A stretch of 64,000 nt of DNA, taken from the NCBI RefSeq assembly GCF_009363255.1, contig NZ_CP045318.1:1973501-2037500 (forward strand), given 5' to 3'. The notes under the pieces were generated by a model. It ran no database searches. It saw only the letters and a program-made list of their open reading frames with translations, and was not told the DNA's origin. How positions within the stretch are numbered: the stretch's first letter is position 1; each line of letters starts with the position of its first letter. The stretch comes from Roseivivax sp. THAF197b. GTDB lineage: Bacteria; Pseudomonadota; Alphaproteobacteria; Rhodobacterales; Rhodobacteraceae. This document shows positions 34,355-43,957 of this stretch, piece after piece. The position numbers were made by a program, and so were the translations under genes.

Positions 34355-36297
34355 ATGCGGCGATGAGCGACGAGGTCTCGATCCGCCGCGAGGGCCGCGC
34401 GGGCCGCATCACCCTGACCCGCCCCAAGGCGCTGAACGCGCTCAGCTACCAGATGTGCCTCGATATCGAGGCGGCGCTTCTGGACTGGCTCGATGATCCG
34501 CAGGTGGCACTCATCCTCATCGATGCCGAGGGCGAAAAGGCGTTCTGCGCAGGCGGCGATATCGCGGCCATGTATCATGAAGGCGTCAAGGGCGAATACG
34601 AGGGCGCCCGGCGCTTCTGGCGCGACGAATACCGCATGAACGCGCTTCTGGCGGAATACCCCAAACCCATCGTGGCCTTCGCGCAGGGCTTCACCATGGG
34701 CGGCGGTGTCGGTCTTGCAGGGCATGTCAGCGACCGCATCGTCGGCGACACATCGCAGATCGCCATGCCCGAATGCGGGATCGGCCTCGTTCCGGATGTG
34801 GGCGGCTCGCTGCTTCTGGCCCGCGCCCCCGGTCGCCTTGGCGAATATCTGGGCCTGACCGCGGCACGGATGGGCCCGGGCGATGCGATCCATTGCGGCT
34901 TTGCGGACCATTACCTGCCCGAGGCGCATTGGGACGCGCTCAAGACCGAACTCATCGAGACCGGTGATCCGTCAAGCATCGCCGCCGCCGCGCAAACCGC
35001 TCCGGACAGCCCGCTCAAGGCGCAGCAGCCCGAGATCGACGCGCTTTTCGGCGGTGAGCATCTGCGCGACATCGTCAATGCGCTGACCGCGTCGGACAGC
35101 GATCTCGCCGCATCTGCGCTGAAGGCGATATCGCGCAACGCGCCGCTGTCGATGGCCGTCACGCTGGAGATGCTGCACCGCCACCGCACGGGGAATCCCG
35201 ATATCCGCAAAGCGCTGGCACTCGAATATCGTGCGACGCATCGCGCCCTGCCCGAGGGCGATTTCCTCGAAGGGGTGCGCGCGCAGGTCATCGACAAGGA
35301 CCGTCAGCCCAAATGGCAGCACGCGCTCGATGGCGTGCCGATGGCGGCGACCGCCAAAATGCTGCAGCCGGTCCGCGATGCGCAGCTCACCTTCCACGAC
35401 CTCTCGCCTCAGGAGACCAAGACCATGAAGATCGGATTTATCGGCTTAGGAAATATGGGCGGCCCGATGGCGCAGAACCTCGCGAAAGCAGGCCATGAGG
35501 TGACCGGCTTCGACACGCAGACCGTGGCACTTGACGGTCTTTCGACCGCGAACAGCGCGACCGAGGCCGCGACGGGCGCCGATGTGGTCATCACCATGCT
35601 GCCCAATGGCGATATCCTGAAATCCGTCGCCGCCGAGGTGATCCCGGCGATGAAGTCGGGCGCAGTCTTTCTCGATTGCTCCACCGTCGATGTGGACAGC
35701 GCGCGCGCTGTGGCCGCTGATGCCTCCGCCGCGGGGCTTCTGCCCCTCGATGCGCCGGTTTCGGGCGGTGTCGGCGGAGCCGCAGGCGGCACGCTGACCT
35801 TCATGGTGGGCGGTGACGCCGCAGGCTTCGAGAAGGCCAAGCCGCTTTTCGACATCATGGGCCAGAAGGCCGTGCATTGCGGCGCGTCCGGCAATGGGCA
35901 AGCCGCGAAGATCTGCAACAACATGATCCTCGGCGTGACCATGATTGCCACCTGCGAAGCCTTCGCGCTGGCCGACAAGCTGGGCCTCGACCGGCAGGCG
36001 ATGTTCGACGTGGTCTCCACCTCCTCGGGGCAAAGCTGGTCGATGAACACCTATTGCCCGGCGCCGGGCGTGGGGCCGACATCGCCTGCGGACAATGACT
36101 ACAAGCCGGGCTTTGCCGCCGATCTGATGCTGAAGGATCTGCGCCTGTCGCAGGCCGCCGCCGAGGGCGCCGATGCCGACACGCCGCTCGGTCAGGCCGC
36201 CACCGCGCTTTATGCCCGTTTCGTGGAAGACGAAGACGGCGCGGGCCGCGACTTCTCGGCCATGTTGCCCCGGTTCGAGACGCGCGGACGCGGCTGA
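34351..36297 (+). CDS. Fused 3-hydroxyisobutyryl-CoA hydrolase and 3-hydroxyisobutyrate dehydrogenase
   Basis: One 648-residue reading frame joins two valine-pathway enzymes. Residues 1 to about 345 are a crotonase-fold hydrolase (CAGGDIAAMY, FTMGGGVGLAGH, MPECGIGLVPDVGGS). Residues 359-648 are a complete MmsB-type dehydrogenase (MKIGFIGLGNMGGPM, APVSGGVGGAAGGTL and the Lys-bearing GNGQAAKICNNM). The join has no stop, only about a dozen linker residues. AGGAG at 35411-35415 and an ATG at 35425 remain in place, so a free dehydrogenase could also be made. The fusion would channel hydroxyisobutyrate. A sequencing error that removed a stop is the main alternative. Confidence 0.85.
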   Translation: MNAAMSDEVSIRREGRAGRITLTRPKALNALSYQMCLDIEAALLDWLDDPQVALILIDAEGEKAFCAGGDIAAMYHEGVKGEYEGARRFWRDEYRMNALLAEYPKPIVAFAQGFTMGGGVGLAGHVSDRIVGDTSQIAMPECGIGLVPDVGGSLLLARAPGRLGEYLGLTAARMGPGDAIHCGFADHYLPEAHWDALKTELIETGDPSSIAAAAQTAPDSPLKAQQPEIDALFGGEHLRDIVNALTASDSDLAASALKAISRNAPLSMAVTLEMLHRHRTGNPDIRKALALEYRATHRALPEGDFLEGVRAQVIDKDRQPKWQHALDGVPMAATAKMLQPVRDAQLTFHDLSPQETKTMKIGFIGLGNMGGPMAQNLAKAGHEVTGFDTQTVALDGLSTANSATEAATGADVVITMLPNGDILKSVAAEVIPAMKSGAVFLDCSTVDVDSARAVAADASAAGLLPLDAPVSGGVGGAAGGTLTFMVGGDAAGFEKAKPLFDIMGQKAVHCGASGNGQAAKICNNMILGVTMIATCEAFALADKLGLDRQAMFDVVSTSSGQSWSMNTYCPAPGVGPTSPADNDYKPGFAADLMLKDLRLSQAAAEGADADTPLGQAATALYARFVEDEDGAGRDFSAMLPRFETRGRG

Positions 36298-36383
36298 CAC
36301 GCGCTGTCACGCGAAGGTGTGTTTGGTCGCGGCGGAATGTCGCGCTAGTCTTCCCTCTAGTTACCCAACCGGAGTATTTTTCC

Positions 36384-36836
36384 ATGAAAGTCCTTGCTCT
36401 CTCGACGCTCTGCGCCGCCCTGGCCCTGCCCGCCATGGCGCAGGATTTCAGCGGTGAATTGAAAGCCCGCCAAGGCCAGTTCCGCATTCTTGCGATCAAT
36501 CTCGGCATTATCGGCGATATGGCGAAGGGCGAGGCGGAATACGATGCCGAGGCTGCGCAAAGCGCCGCGGATTCGATCGTCGCGGTCTCGATGGTCAATC
36601 AGGGTCCACTCTGGCCCGAGGGTTCGAGCGAGATGGACCTCGACGGCACCCGCGCCAAGGTCGAGATCTGGGACAATTTCGACGACTTCGCCTCGAAATG
36701 GGGCGCCGTCAATGAAAAGGCCATGGGCCTGCAGGAGGTTGCCGCGACCGGCCAGGAGGCGCTTGGCCCGGCGCTCGGGCAACTCGGCGGGACCTGCAAG
36801 GCCTGCCATGACGAGTATCGCGCGCCGCGCAACTGA
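36384..36836 (+). CDS. Cytochrome c'
   Basis: This 150-residue periplasmic four-helix haem protein has a signal peptide cleaved after AMA near residue 19 and a C-terminal haem site Cys138-Lys-Ala-Cys141-His142, the usual position for class II cytochromes c. The first helix starts KARQGQFRIL. Cytochromes c' bind NO or CO and may protect against nitrosative stress. The stop overlaps the next start by one base, so it is co-expressed with the dihaem cytochrome. Confidence 0.92.
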   Translation: MKVLALSTLCAALALPAMAQDFSGELKARQGQFRILAINLGIIGDMAKGEAEYDAEAAQSAADSIVAVSMVNQGPLWPEGSSEMDLDGTRAKVEIWDNFDDFASKWGAVNEKAMGLQEVAATGQEALGPALGQLGGTCKACHDEYRAPRN

Positions 36837-37720
36837 TGATGCGCAAACTCGCAGGCCTCGCGGTGCTGGCGTTTGTCGCCGGTGGTGCGGGGCTTTGGCT
36901 CACGCAGCCCCGCACTGTTGCCGCCGCCGAATATGAGGGCGTGACCGGCGATGCGGAGCGGGGGGCCGCGACCTTCACTGCCGCAGGCTGCGCATCCTGC
37001 CATTACGCGCCGGATGCCGAAGGTGCGGCAAAGCGCGTGCTTTCCGGCGGACAGGCATTCGAGACCGGGTTCGGCACGTTCTACGCGCCCAATATCTCGC
37101 CGCATCCCGAAGCGGGCATCGGCGGCTGGAGCCTGACGGAGTTTGCCAGCGCCGTGCGCCTCGGTACCGCCCCCGAAGGCCATCACTATTACCCGGCCTT
37201 CCCCTACAGCGCCTATATCCGGCTGGGCCCCCAGCAGGTGGCCGATCTCTGGGCGCATCTTCAGACATTGCCCGAAAGCGACACGCCATCCCGCGCGCAT
37301 GATGTGGGCTTTCCCTTCTCGATCCGGGCCAGCCTCGGCGGGTGGAAGATGCTTTACCTGACGGATGAGTGGGTTCTGCAGGACCCCGCTATGCCGGAGA
37401 TCACACGCGGACGCGAACTCGTCGAAGCGCTGGCTCATTGCGGGGAGTGTCACACACCACGCACGGCTTTGGGAGGGCTCGACCTTGCCCGCTGGCTCGA
37501 AGGGGCGGCCAATCCATCGGGTGATGGCCGCATCCCCGCGATCGATCCCGCCTCGCTCGACTGGTCGGCCACGGATATCGCCTATTACCTGGAAACGGGC
37601 TTCACCCCGGATTTCGACAGCGCGGGCGGGCATATGGTCGCCGTAGTGGAGAATTTCGCCGAACTGACCGCCGAGGACCGCGCGGCCGTTGCGGCCTATC
37701 TCAAGGCGCTGCCGGAATGA
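36836..37720 (+). CDS. Dihaem cytochrome c
   Basis: This 294-residue protein has an N-terminal membrane anchor or signal (LAGLAVLAFVAGGAGLWLT) and two class I haem sites: Cys52-Ala-Ser-Cys55-His56 and Cys202-Gly-Glu-Cys205-His206. The segment YAPNISPHPEAGIGGWSLTEFASAVRLG...HYYPAFPYSAY resembles cytochrome subunits of periplasmic alcohol dehydrogenases, so it probably carries electrons from a dehydrogenase to the respiratory chain. It overlaps the cytochrome c' gene (TGATG). Confidence 0.9.
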   Translation: MMRKLAGLAVLAFVAGGAGLWLTQPRTVAAAEYEGVTGDAERGAATFTAAGCASCHYAPDAEGAAKRVLSGGQAFETGFGTFYAPNISPHPEAGIGGWSLTEFASAVRLGTAPEGHHYYPAFPYSAYIRLGPQQVADLWAHLQTLPESDTPSRAHDVGFPFSIRASLGGWKMLYLTDEWVLQDPAMPEITRGRELVEALAHCGECHTPRTALGGLDLARWLEGAANPSGDGRIPAIDPASLDWSATDIAYYLETGFTPDFDSAGGHMVAVVENFAELTAEDRAAVAAYLKALPE

Positions 37721-37770
37721 TCCGTCGGGCGATGCGCGCGAGCTGATTCACCCCACGCAACCGCAAGACC

Positions 37771-37823
37771 GCATTCCGGCCCCTCGGGGCCGAAATGCCA
37801 GACATGCGCAGCCCGCAGGCTGC
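37771..37823. terminator. Two hairpins between the convergent cytochrome and lipA genes
   Basis: A 13-bp stem with one mismatch (37771-37783 / 37786-37798, two-base loop) is followed by GCAGCC-CGCA-GGCTGC (37808-37823). Neither has a strong T tract, but the location between converging genes fits termination. Confidence 0.5.
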
Positions 37824-37832
37824 ACATTCAGA

Positions 37833-38789
37833 TCAAGCGGACGCCGCCGCGAGCTGCTTTTCCCGCGCCGCACGGAGCCGCGCGAAATCGTCGCCCGCGT
37901 GGTAGGAGGACCGCGTCAGCGGCGTGGCCGACACCATCAGGAAGCCCTTGCCCCAAGCCGTCTTCTCGTAGCTCGCGAATTCCTCGGGCGTCACGAACCG
38001 GTCGATCGCATGGTGCTTCCGGGTGGGCTGGAGGTACTGACCGATGGTCAGGAAATCCACATTGGCCGAGCGCATGTCGTCCATCACCTGATGCACTTCC
38101 TCGCGCCGCTCGCCAAGGCCCGCCATGATCCCCGACTTGGTGAAGATCGACGGGTCGATCTCCTTCACGCGCTGCAGAAGGCGCAGCGAATGGAAATACC
38201 GCGCGCCTGGGCGCACGGAGGTGTAGAGCGACGGCACCGTCTCGAGGTTGTGGTTGAATACGTCGGGCTTGGCCGCAACCACGGTCTCGAGCGCATCGGG
38301 TCCGCAGCGCAGGAAATCTGGCGTCAGGATTTCAATCGTTGTGCCAGGCGCGCGGTGGCGCACGGCGCGGATGGTCTGGGCGAAATGCTCCGCCCCGCCA
38401 TCGTCGAGATCGTCACGGTCCACGGAGGTGATGACGACATGGTTCAGCCCCAGCTTCTGCACCGCATCTGCGACGCGGCCCGGCTCGAACACATCGAGAT
38501 CGTCCGGGCGCCCCGTGGCCACGTTGCAGAAGGTGCAGCCGCGGGTGCAGATCTCGCCCATGATCATCATCGTGGCGTGACCGAGCGACCAGCATTCGCC
38601 CACATTGGGGCACCCCGCCTCCTCGCAGACCGTGGTCAGGTTGTTCTCCCGCATGATCTTGCGGGTATCGGCATAGCCCTTGCCGCCGGGCGCCTTGACG
38701 CGAATCCAGTCGGGCTTCTTGGGCTGGGGGTTGTCGGGCCGGTGCGCCTTCTCGGGATGGCGCTCGCCGGGAATCTTCAGGTCGCGCAT
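37833..38789 (-). CDS. lipA: Lipoyl synthase
   Basis: This radical-SAM enzyme inserts two sulfur atoms into protein-bound octanoyl groups. The 318-residue protein has the auxiliary-cluster Cys55, Cys60 and Cys66 ([12 protein letters not shown]), the radical-SAM CxxxCxxC at Cys81, Cys85 and Cys88 (CTRGCTFC), and the C-terminal RSSYHAG motif whose Ser ligates the auxiliary cluster. All key residues are present. It is transcribed alone, converging on the cytochrome genes. Confidence 0.97.
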   Translation of the reverse strand: MRDLKIPGERHPEKAHRPDNPQPKKPDWIRVKAPGGKGYADTRKIMRENNLTTVCEEAGCPNVGECWSLGHATMMIMGEICTRGCTFCNVATGRPDDLDVFEPGRVADAVQKLGLNHVVITSVDRDDLDDGGAEHFAQTIRAVRHRAPGTTIEILTPDFLRCGPDALETVVAAKPDVFNHNLETVPSLYTSVRPGARYFHSLRLLQRVKEIDPSIFTKSGIMAGLGERREEVHQVMDDMRSANVDFLTIGQYLQPTRKHHAIDRFVTPEEFASYEKTAWGKGFLMVSATPLTRSSYHAGDDFARLRAAREKQLAAASA

Positions 38790-38904
38790 ACGCGGGCTCC
38801 CGCTGATATTCCGTGAGTTTCCCGGATACTAAGTCTTCAGCGCCCGCATTGCCAGTGCATGCGACGAATAGCAGCCATGTGAGGCGCAGGCCGCGCGCGC
38901 CCCG

Positions 38905-39981
38905 TCACCCGATCATGCCGGAGCCGCGGCCTGCATCGCTGCGGTAGAACCAGCTCAGCCGTTCGAGCGCGATGCGCAGCACGATCTTGCCCGACCGCGC
39001 AGACCATCCCATGCGCTTTTCCGTGGTCTCCAGCCCTTCCAGCAGGCAGCAGCATTGCACCGCCACATCCGCAAGCCCCGGCCCCAACGCCCTGATCGCA
39101 GCGAGGAAGCGGGTCTCGGCGCCCTTGCCCGTCCCTTTCCCCGTGCCCTCGGGGGGACCGGCGGAGGGGCGGGCCAGAAGCTCCGGCACCGCTTCGGCGG
39201 CTATCCCTGACAATTCGAAATCTTCGCGCAGACGTTCTCCCGCCACGACCTGAGCCGCGCTGAGGAACGCCGACCCCTCGGGTGTCTTGCGCCGCGCCAG
39301 CACCGCAAGCGGGCTGTCACTGACCGAAAAGCGCCGCTGCGTGCGCGCAGGCGCGCTTTCCCGCGCTGCCATCTGCGCGTCGATCTCGGCGCCGCTGCCA
39401 TAGCCCGCCTGGCTTTCGGCAAAGCCGCGCAGACGGCTTTCGCGCCCGGCCATCATCTGGTTCAGGCTTTGCCGTCCGCCTGGCGTGATCCGGTAGCGCG
39501 ACACCCGCCCCGGCGCATCGCAATGGATCCAGTCGCGCAAAGCCATGGCCTCCGCGATCCCCGCATCGACCACCGCGGTGCGCACGCTGCCGCCCTCGCC
39601 CTGATCGCGCACGACCACGGCTTTTTCCATGCCCTCGGCCACGGCCAGCACCGCGCCCGCCTCGCACAGCCGCTGCAGGATGCGCTGGGTTTCCCGTTGG
39701 AATCCGGCCGGATCGCCGGTCGCCTGTTTGATCTCGAGGCTCATTGGAACGCCCCCATCCCGCAATTGCCCGAGGCGGTCGAGGGCGGCATCGACCAGCG
39801 GATCGTCGCGGCGCGTCTCGATCTTTCGCACCTGTCGCAGAATGGTCGACGGATGGCAGCCGGATGCCCGCGCGAGCGCCCGGAGCGATGTGCCGGCCTC
39901 GGTGTGTTCGATGTAATGAATGGCAGCCTGCGGCACCCAGCCAGGCAAAGAAGTAGCGCGATCATGATTTGTCCCTTGCAT
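38905..39981 (-). CDS. Helix-turn-helix protein, DUF6456-like
   Basis: This 358-residue protein has an N-terminal helix-turn-helix (AGTSLRALARASGCHPSTILRQVRKIETRRDDPLVD). A middle winged-helix-like part follows (LRDWIHCDAPGRVSRYRITPGGR), and the C-terminal domain ends with ALGPGLADVAVQCCCLLEGLETTEKRMGWSARSGKIVLRIALERLSWFYR. That end resembles a family I recall as DUF6456 in Rhodobacterales. Together they suggest a transcription regulator. The neighbouring divergent gene is its usual companion. The start at 39981 follows AAGGGG. Confidence 0.75.
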   Translation of the reverse strand: MQGTNHDRATSLPGWVPQAAIHYIEHTEAGTSLRALARASGCHPSTILRQVRKIETRRDDPLVDAALDRLGQLRDGGVPMSLEIKQATGDPAGFQRETQRILQRLCEAGAVLAVAEGMEKAVVVRDQGEGGSVRTAVVDAGIAEAMALRDWIHCDAPGRVSRYRITPGGRQSLNQMMAGRESRLRGFAESQAGYGSGAEIDAQMAARESAPARTQRRFSVSDSPLAVLARRKTPEGSAFLSAAQVVAGERLREDFELSGIAAEAVPELLARPSAGPPEGTGKGTGKGAETRFLAAIRALGPGLADVAVQCCCLLEGLETTEKRMGWSARSGKIVLRIALERLSWFYRSDAGRGSGMIG

Positions 39982-40209
39982 CGGTCGTTTCCCCTTAGAC
40001 ACACCGGTTCTTGGTCTTGATACCAATCAGATTTTCTACCTGAGGTTGTATTTGTTACCGGATCGTTAACATTAACACCTGTGTCCAAAGAGTGTCTCCG
40101 ATATGTAACCAATTGGAAACGTGGCGTTCGCTGGACAGCGCCGCGAAGCAACACCCGTTAAGGTTGTGTAGACCGGTATGCAGACCTCACTCGGAAAGGA
40201 GCTCTGCCC

Positions 40210-40506
40210 ATGTCACCGAACCTCAAGGCCCTCGCCTGTCTGCGCCGCCCGCGCCTTCTGATCCGCGCAGCCCGGATCGGCGCAGAGGAGTATCGCCGTT
40301 CGCCCCATCTCGACCGCCTGCTCGGACACGGCACGACGATCGGCGATGGCGTAGCCCTCGATCGGTTGATGTCGCTGGAAGCCGAGCAGGAAGAGTTGCG
40401 TGCCTCGGGTTCGGCCAATTACGGCGTGGCCCGGCACGTGGAAATCCTGGCGGCCATGATGGGTGAGGCCCGTCTGGTCAGCCACGCCTGCCCGACGCTC
40501 GCCTGA
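40210..40506 (+). CDS. DUF6477-like small protein
   Basis: This 98-residue protein (MSPNLKALACLRRPRLLIRAARIGAEEYRR, then LGHGTTIGDGVALDRLMSLEAEQEELRASGSANYGVARHVEILAAMMGE) resembles a Rhodobacterales family I recall as DUF6477. AAGGAG eight bases upstream supports this start. It is divergent from the DUF6456-like gene across about 228 bases, which contain TTAACATTAAC at 40066-40076, weakly reminiscent of CtrA half sites. Its function is unknown. Confidence 0.75.
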   Translation: MSPNLKALACLRRPRLLIRAARIGAEEYRRSPHLDRLLGHGTTIGDGVALDRLMSLEAEQEELRASGSANYGVARHVEILAAMMGEARLVSHACPTLA

Positions 40507-40599
40507 GGCGCGCAACACGACTAAGACGGCACGGTCCTGCCGCGCCCTCCCGTACCCCCCGAGCGTCGGATCAATCCGGATCCGTCGCTGTCCGTCTGA

Positions 40600-42144
40600 T
40601 CAGCCGAACGTATCCTTGATACCGGCCTTCTTCTGCGCAACGAACTCGTTCAGCGCATCAAGCGTGCCCGGATCCATCGCGGGCGGCACGTAATTGGCCA
40701 GCTTCTTCTTCACGATCTCCGCGGCGTTCCAGGCCGTGTCATGCCCGCCCATCTCGCTCCAGGTCTCGAAGGGGCGATAATCCAGCACTTCGGAGCGCCA
40801 GAACGCCGTCTTGAAGTTCCGCTGGGTATGCGAGCAGCCAAGGAAATGCCCGCCCGGCCCCACTTCGCGTATCGCGTCCATGGCCTGATGCTCGGTATCC
40901 ATGGACACGCCGCGCGCCATCTGGTGCAGCGCGCCCAGCTGGTCGGCATCGATGACGAACTTCTCGAAGGACGAGACAAGCCCGCCTTCCAGCCAGCCGC
41001 AGGCATGGAGCATGAAGTTCACCCCCGAGAGCAGACCCACATTCAGCGAGTTGGCGCTTTCATAGCCTGCCTGTGCATCGGGCAGCTTCGAGCCGTTGAA
41101 CGCCCCCGACGACCGGTAGGGCAGCCCCAAGCGCCGGGCAAGCTGCCCCGCGCCATAGGTGATATGCGCGGCTTCCGGTGTGCCGAACGTGGGCGCGCCC
41201 GAATTCATGTCGATCGAGGTCACGAAGGTGCCCATGATCACCGGCGCGCCCTTCCGGACGAGCTGGGAATAGGCCACACCCGCCAGAACCTCTGCCAGAA
41301 CCTGGGTCAGCGTGCCCGCGACCGAGACCGGCGCCATGGCACCACCCACGATGAAGGGCGAGATGATGCAGGCCTGGTTCGCCGCCGCATAAACCTCGAG
41401 CGATCCCATCATCACGTCGTCGAAAGTCAGCGGCGAGTTGATGTTGATGAGGCTCGTCAGCACGGTGTTCTGATCGACGAAATCCTCCCCGAAGAGCACC
41501 TTGCACATCTCCACCGAATCGGCGGCGCGGGACGGCTCGGTGACCGATCCCATGAAGGGCTTGTCCGTCAGCGTCATATGCGCGTGCAGCATGTCGAGAT
41601 GGCGCTTGTTCACCGACACATCCGTGGGCTCGCAGACCGTGCCGCCGGAATGGTGCAGCCAATGGGACATGTGGCCGAGCTTCACGAATTTGCGGAAATC
41701 CTCGATCGTGGCGTAGCGCCGCCCGGTTTCCACGTCATGCACGAATGGTGGGCCGTAGACCGGGGCCAGGACGAGGTTCTTGCCGCCGATCTCGACATTC
41801 TTCTCGGGGTTGCGCGCATGCTGGGTGAACTGGCTGGGGGCAGTTGCGCATAGCTTGCGCGCAAGGCCGCGCGGAATGCGCACCCGCTCGCCGATCACAT
41901 CCGCACCCGCGTCGCGCCAGCGCTCCAGCGCGCGGGGATTGTTGACAAAGCTAACGCCGATTTCCTCAAGGACCGTCTCGGCATTCTCCTCGATGATCGA
42001 TAAGGCCTCGTCGGTCAGGACCTCGAAATTGGGGATGTTGCGCTCGATGAAGCGCGCCGTCTCGATGGAGACCGCCGTGCGCTCGGCCCGTCTTGCCGCG
42101 CCGCCGCCGCTCCGTCCGCGCCTGCGGGCACTCACATCGCTCAT
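40600..42144 (-). CDS. Trimethylamine methyltransferase (MttB)-family protein without pyrrolysine
   Basis: This TIM-barrel corrinoid methyltransferase-family protein has 514 residues. Landmarks are [61 protein letters not shown] and [25 protein letters not shown]. There is no in-frame TAG, so it belongs to the non-pyrrolysine branch, whose studied members demethylate betaines such as glycine betaine, proline betaine or carnitine rather than trimethylamine. No corrinoid protein gene is adjacent. ATG 42144 is preceded by AAGGA; longer in-frame readings overlap the guaA leader. Confidence 0.88.
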   Translation of the reverse strand: MSDVSARRRGRSGGGAARRAERTAVSIETARFIERNIPNFEVLTDEALSIIEENAETVLEEIGVSFVNNPRALERWRDAGADVIGERVRIPRGLARKLCATAPSQFTQHARNPEKNVEIGGKNLVLAPVYGPPFVHDVETGRRYATIEDFRKFVKLGHMSHWLHHSGGTVCEPTDVSVNKRHLDMLHAHMTLTDKPFMGSVTEPSRAADSVEMCKVLFGEDFVDQNTVLTSLININSPLTFDDVMMGSLEVYAAANQACIISPFIVGGAMAPVSVAGTLTQVLAEVLAGVAYSQLVRKGAPVIMGTFVTSIDMNSGAPTFGTPEAAHITYGAGQLARRLGLPYRSSGAFNGSKLPDAQAGYESANSLNVGLLSGVNFMLHACGWLEGGLVSSFEKFVIDADQLGALHQMARGVSMDTEHQAMDAIREVGPGGHFLGCSHTQRNFKTAFWRSEVLDYRPFETWSEMGGHDTAWNAAEIVKKKLANYVPPAMDPGTLDALNEFVAQKKAGIKDTFG

Positions 42145-42285
42145 ATGTTCGTCCTTCCCATCCCTCTTCACCGCTGTCCGGGCGGCGTTTGCGTGCGTCC
42201 AATATCGCAGTCGGACGGCGATACCCTGTCCCGAAACCGCCACCTGAGAGGCGAAAGCGACATGACGTGCGCGCCCAGGTCCCCT

Positions 42286-42315
42286 GGCGCTGCGAACGGG
42301 GGCGCTGCGAACGGG
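42286..42315 (+). repeat. 15-bp tandem duplication in the guaA leader
   Basis: The unit GGCGCTGCGAACGGG occurs twice in direct succession (42286-42300 and 42301-42315), followed by a partial third GGCGC. It lies about 70 bases before the guaA ATG. Confidence 0.85.
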
Positions 42316-42384
42316 GGCGCACCGACCGGGCGATCCGCGTCTGCCCTCTTGCGCCAATTCCCGCCACGCCCTACGAGGCGATGC

Positions 42385-43953
42385 ATGGAAAATATCGCCC
42401 AGCACGAAACCCTGCTCATCGTCGATTTCGGCAGCCAGGTCACTCAGCTCATCGCGCGCCGTCTGCGCGAATTGTCGGTCTATTGCGAAATCCATCCCTA
42501 CCAGAACGTCACCGAGGACCTGCTGGCACAGCTCAGCCCCAAGGCGGTGATCTTCTCGGGCGGGCCGGATTCGGTGATGCGCGAAGGCTCCCCGCGTCCA
42601 CCCAAGGCAATCTACGATCTAGGCGTGCCGATCCTCGGCATCTGCTACGGCCAGCAGGTGATGATGCACGATCTGGGCGGCAAGGTTGAGGCGGGCGAGC
42701 ACGCCACGGCCGAATTCGGCCGCGCCTATGTGGCCCCCGCCGAGACGAAATCCGACCTTCTGACCGGCTGGTTCCTGGGCGAGCGCGAACAGGTCTGGAT
42801 GTCCCACGGCGACCACGTGAGCGAGATCGCCCCCGGCTTCGAGGTCCTCGGCACCTCGCCGGGCGCGCCTTTCGCCATCACCGCCGACCGCGACCGCGGC
42901 TTCTACGCCGTGCAGTTCCACCCCGAAGTGCACCACACACCGAACGGCAAGACGCTCTACGAGAATTTCGTGCGTATCGCGGGCTTCTCGGGCGACTGGA
43001 CGATGGATGCCTACCGCGAACTGGCCGTCCAACAGATCCGCGAACAGGTCGGCGACAAAAAGGTCATCTGCGCGCTCTCGGGCGGGGTCGACAGCTCCGT
43101 CGCCGCAGCCCTCATCCATGAGGCGGTGGGCGACCAGCTCACCTGCGTTTTCGTCGATCACGGGCTCCTGCGCCTCAACGAGGCCGAAGAGGTCGTGGGC
43201 ATGTTCCGCGACCACATGAACCTGCAGGTCATCCACGCGCAGGAGCAGGACCTGTTCCTCGGGCGCCTCGAAGGCGTGTCGGACCCCGAGACCAAGCGCA
43301 AGATCATCGGCGGGCTCTTCATCGACGTCTTCCAGAAATACGCCGACGGGATCGAGGGCGCGGAATTCCTCGCGCAAGGCACGCTTTACCCCGACGTGAT
43401 CGAGAGCGTCAGCTTCTCCGGCGGGCCGTCTGTCACCATCAAGTCGCACCACAATGTCGGCGGACTGCCCGAGAAGATGGGCCTCAAGCTCGTGGAGCCG
43501 CTGCGCGAGCTCTTCAAGGACGAGGTCCGCGCACTTGGCCGCGAGTTGGGCTTGCCTGCGAGCTTCATCGGCCGCCATCCCTTCCCCGGTCCCGGCCTCG
43601 CCATCCGCTGCCCGGGCGAGATTACCCGCGACAAGCTCGAGATCCTGCGCAAGGCGGATGCGGTCTATATCGACCAGATCCGCAAGCACGGGCTTTACGA
43701 CGAGATCTGGCAGGCCTTCGTCGCGATCCTGCCCGTGCGCACCGTGGGCGTGATGGGCGACGGACGCACATACGATTACGCCTGCGCCCTGCGCGCGGTC
43801 ACCTCTGTCGACGGCATGACCGCCGATTACTACCCGTTCAGCCACGAGTTTCTGGGCGAGACGGCGACGCGGATCATCAACGAGGTCAAGGGCATCAACC
43901 GCGTGACCTATGACGTGACCTCGAAGCCCCCCGGAACCATCGAATGGGAGTGA
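42385..43953 (+). CDS. guaA: GMP synthase (glutamine-hydrolysing)
   Basis: GuaA aminates XMP to GMP. The 522-residue protein contains a class I glutamine amidotransferase ([11 protein letters not shown] with nucleophile Cys, and FHPEVHHT with the His-Glu pair) and an ATP pyrophosphatase domain with the P-loop [13 protein letters not shown]. The C-terminal dimerisation domain ends with GTIEWE. ATG 42385 matches the family start, [18 protein letters not shown]; in-frame sequence further upstream is unlike it. It is divergent from the MttB-family gene. Confidence 0.96.
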   Translation: MENIAQHETLLIVDFGSQVTQLIARRLRELSVYCEIHPYQNVTEDLLAQLSPKAVIFSGGPDSVMREGSPRPPKAIYDLGVPILGICYGQQVMMHDLGGKVEAGEHATAEFGRAYVAPAETKSDLLTGWFLGEREQVWMSHGDHVSEIAPGFEVLGTSPGAPFAITADRDRGFYAVQFHPEVHHTPNGKTLYENFVRIAGFSGDWTMDAYRELAVQQIREQVGDKKVICALSGGVDSSVAAALIHEAVGDQLTCVFVDHGLLRLNEAEEVVGMFRDHMNLQVIHAQEQDLFLGRLEGVSDPETKRKIIGGLFIDVFQKYADGIEGAEFLAQGTLYPDVIESVSFSGGPSVTIKSHHNVGGLPEKMGLKLVEPLRELFKDEVRALGRELGLPASFIGRHPFPGPGLAIRCPGEITRDKLEILRKADAVYIDQIRKHGLYDEIWQAFVAILPVRTVGVMGDGRTYDYACALRAVTSVDGMTADYYPFSHEFLGETATRIINEVKGINRVTYDVTSKPPGTIEWE

Positions 43954-43957
43954 TCCC

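Noticed and set aside
40066..40076. CtrA binding site in the DUF6456/DUF6477 divergent region
   Set aside because: TTAACATTAAC contains half-site-like pieces, but the spacing does not match TTAA-N7-TTAA.
40600..42144. Pyrrolysine-encoding mttB
   Set aside because: There is no in-frame TAG in the gene; the frame is open to a normal stop, as in betaine-type homologues.
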